A DNA stretch of 64,000 nucleotides from an uncultured Porphyromonadaceae bacterium (GTDB lineage: Bacteria; Bacteroidota; Bacteroidia; Bacteroidales; Muribaculaceae). Numbering within the stretch: the stretch's first letter is position 1; each line of letters opens with the position of its first letter. A program made the translations under genes and the position numbers. The stretch lies in contig CAJKBH010000003.1 in NCBI GenBank assembly GCA_905198125.1, positions 54,373-118,372 on the forward strand, read 5' to 3'. This document shows positions 62,391-64,000 of this stretch, piece by piece. Under the pieces are notes generated by a model. The model searched no databases. It was not told the origin of the DNA and saw only the letters and a program-made list of their open reading frames with translations.

Positions 62391-64000
62391 TCAAGCCTCG
62401 CGGTCCTCGTTGAGGATACGGATCATTTCGATGGCTGACTTCGGGATGCGTGTGCCGGGGCCGAAGATGGCTGCCACACCTGCCTTGTACAGGAAGTCGT
62501 AGTCCTGAGCCGGAATCACACCGCCGGCGGTAACCAGGATGTCGGGACGACCCAGTTTCTTCAGTTCCTCAATCACCTGCGGGATCAGCGTCTTGTGGCC
62601 GGCGGCCAGCGAGCTGACACCGAGGATGTGCACATCGTTCTCCACTGCCTGACGGGCTGCCTCGGCGGGTGTCTGGAACAAGGGTCCCATATCCACGTCG
62701 TAACCGCAGTCGGCATAACCGGTGGCAACTACCTTGGCGCCTCGGTCGTGACCGTCCTGTCCCATCTTGGCGATCATGATACGCGGCTGGCGACCTTCGC
62801 GCTTGGCGAAGTCGGCAACCATGCGGCGGGCCTCCTCGAACTCGGGATCACCCTTCTCTTCGTTGGAATACACTCCTGATATGGTTTTGATTACAGCTTT
62901 ATAACGTCCTACCACAGCCTCGCATGCGTCGGAGATCTCGCCCAACGACGCCCTCAGGCCTGCGGCCTTTACGGCCAGGTCGAGCAGATTGCCCTTCGAC
63001 GGATCCTTCACGGCCTCCGTGATGTCGTTCAGAGCCTTCTTCACGGCCTCCTCGTCGCGGTTCTTGCGCAGCTCCTCCAGACGGGCGCACTGTTCCTTGC
63101 GCACCTCGGTGTTGTCCACCTCCAGGATGTCGATGGGATCCTCGTGGTCCAGACGGAACTTGTTGATACCCACGATGGTCTGGCTGCCGGAGTCGATGTG
63201 AGCCTGCGTGCGTGCGGCGGCCTCCTCGATCTTGAGCTTGGGCAGACCGGTCTCGATGGCCTTGGCCATACCGCCGAGCTTCTCGATCTCCTGGATGTGC
63301 TCCCATGCGCGGTGAGCTATCTCGTTGGTCAGGCTCTCCACATAGTACGAGCCGCCCCACGGGTCGATCTCCTTGCAGACGTTGGTTTCCTCCTGGATAT
63401 AGATCTGAGTGTTACGTGCGATACGTGCCGAGAAGTCGGTGGGCAGTGCGATAGCCTCGTCCAGCGCGTTGGTGTGCAGCGACTGGGTGTGGCCTAAGAC
63501 GGCACCCATAGCCTCGACACAGGTACGGCCAACGTTGTTGAACGGATCCTGCTCGGTCAGCGACCAGCCGGAGGTCTGGCAGTGCGTGCGCAGTGCCAGC
63601 GACTTCGGGTTCTTGGCGCCGAACGACTTCACGATCCGGGCCCACAGCATACGTGCGGCGCGCATCTTGGCTATCTCCATGAAATAGTTCATCGAGATAC
63701 CCCAGAAGAAGGACAGACGCGGAGCGAACGAGTCGATGTCCATGCCAGCGTTCACACCGGCGCGCAGATACTCCAGACCGTCGGCCAGCGTGTATGCCAG
63801 CTCGATGTCGGCCGTTGCGCCCGCCTCCTGCATGTGGTAGCCGGAGATGGAGATGGAGTTGAACTTGGGCATGTTCTTCGACGTGTACTCGAAGATGTCG
63901 GCGATGATCTTCATGGAGAATGCCGGCGGATAGATGTAGGTGTTACGCACCATGAACTCCTTGAGGATGTCGTTCTGGATCGTACCCGACAGTTGATCGA
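62391..64000 (-). CDS. mutB: methylmalonyl-CoA mutase large subunit (5' partial)
   Basis: The frame runs to the right edge: before the internal ATG at 63953 it reads [15 protein letters not shown], the conserved MutB sequence, so the start lies outside. 536 residues are present. The substrate barrel includes the segment [20 protein letters not shown] and [20 protein letters not shown] motifs; the C-terminal cobalamin domain has [20 protein letters not shown] with the cobalt-ligating DxHxxG, and SSLAAGH. It interconverts succinyl-CoA and methylmalonyl-CoA on the way to propionate, a main fermentation route of Bacteroidales. mutA is expected just outside the window. Confidence 0.97.
   Translation of the reverse strand, partial: DQLSGTIQNDILKEFMVRNTYIYPPAFSMKIIADIFEYTSKNMPKFNSISISGYHMQEAGATADIELAYTLADGLEYLRAGVNAGMDIDSFAPRLSFFWGISMNYFMEIAKMRAARMLWARIVKSFGAKNPKSLALRTHCQTSGWSLTEQDPFNNVGRTCVEAMGAVLGHTQSLHTNALDEAIALPTDFSARIARNTQIYIQEETNVCKEIDPWGGSYYVESLTNEIAHRAWEHIQEIEKLGGMAKAIETGLPKLKIEEAAARTQAHIDSGSQTIVGINKFRLDHEDPIDILEVDNTEVRKEQCARLEELRKNRDEEAVKKALNDITEAVKDPSKGNLLDLAVKAAGLRASLGEISDACEAVVGRYKAVIKTISGVYSNEEKGDPEFEEARRMVADFAKREGRQPRIMIAKMGQDGHDRGAKVVATGYADCGYDVDMGPLFQTPAEAARQAVENDVHILGVSSLAAGHKTLIPQVIEELKKLGRPDILVTAGGVIPAQDYDFLYKAGVAAIFGPGTRIPKSAIEMIRILNEDREA

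Overview
The window looks like a chromosomal segment of a Bacteroidales bacterium, most likely a GC-rich gut lineage such as Muribaculaceae. The grounds are a SusC/SusD operon, a Bacteroides-type ECF sigma factor, an RprX/RprY-like two-component pair, a bacteroidal GdhA, a hut operon with a fused FtcD, and many promoters of the Bacteroidetes form TTTG-N19/20-TAnnTTTG. The assignment rests on gene content and remembered family features, not on a database search. I see no CRISPR array, insertion sequence, rRNA or phage module.

Layout. 1-4.5 kb: end of a carbohydrate-degradation cluster (alpha/alpha-barrel protein, GH3 glucosidase, SGNH esterase). 4.6-5.3 kb: an ECF sigma gene whose leader holds a perfect 28-bp palindrome. 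5.5-10.4 kb: a leftward operon (IorA, IorB, aminotransferase, CoA-transferase) that reads as an amino acid to 2-oxoacid to acyl-CoA to free acid route. 10.7-14.7 kb: DsbD-like reductant transporter, TPR protein, HU/SPOR membrane protein. 14.8-15.0 kb: tRNA-Gly and tRNA-Leu. 15.1-21.5 kb: ArnT-like glycosyltransferase, an ABC-2 exporter pair, GdhA and a stand-alone homocysteine methyltransferase domain. 21.5-23.0 kb: SGNH hydrolase and a four-helix-bundle/zinc-ribbon protein. 23.3-26.6 kb: Fcl, a His-rich CobW-type GTPase and a porin.

26.7-37.4 kb is a polysaccharide utilisation locus: membrane-anchored TPR/HTH regulator, SusC, SusD, a four-module SusE/F-like lipoprotein, a clan-D-like glycoside hydrolase lipoprotein and a second SusF-like protein with a T9SS-like tail. 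It is followed by a lone DUF3800 gene of different base composition and, on the opposite strand, a predicted structured small RNA with its own promoter and terminator. 38.6-45.1 kb is a complete histidine-degradation operon (hutU-ftcD-hutI-hutH), divergent from a second TPR/HTH regulator and followed by a clostripain-like lipoprotein.

47.8-64 kb is mostly core: an intergenic repeat array, the RprX/RprY-like pair, PlsC-ThiD-Fmt, a 170-nt polypyrimidine tract, a 1367-residue AlbA_2 protein overlapping menD, a Yip1-SmpB-RlhA operon, and the C-terminal part of methylmalonyl-CoA mutase running off the right edge. Best candidates for undescribed biology are the small RNA at about 38.37-38.48 kb, the giant AlbA_2 protein, the intergenic GATTAATC repeat family, and the His-rich GTPase/porin operon.
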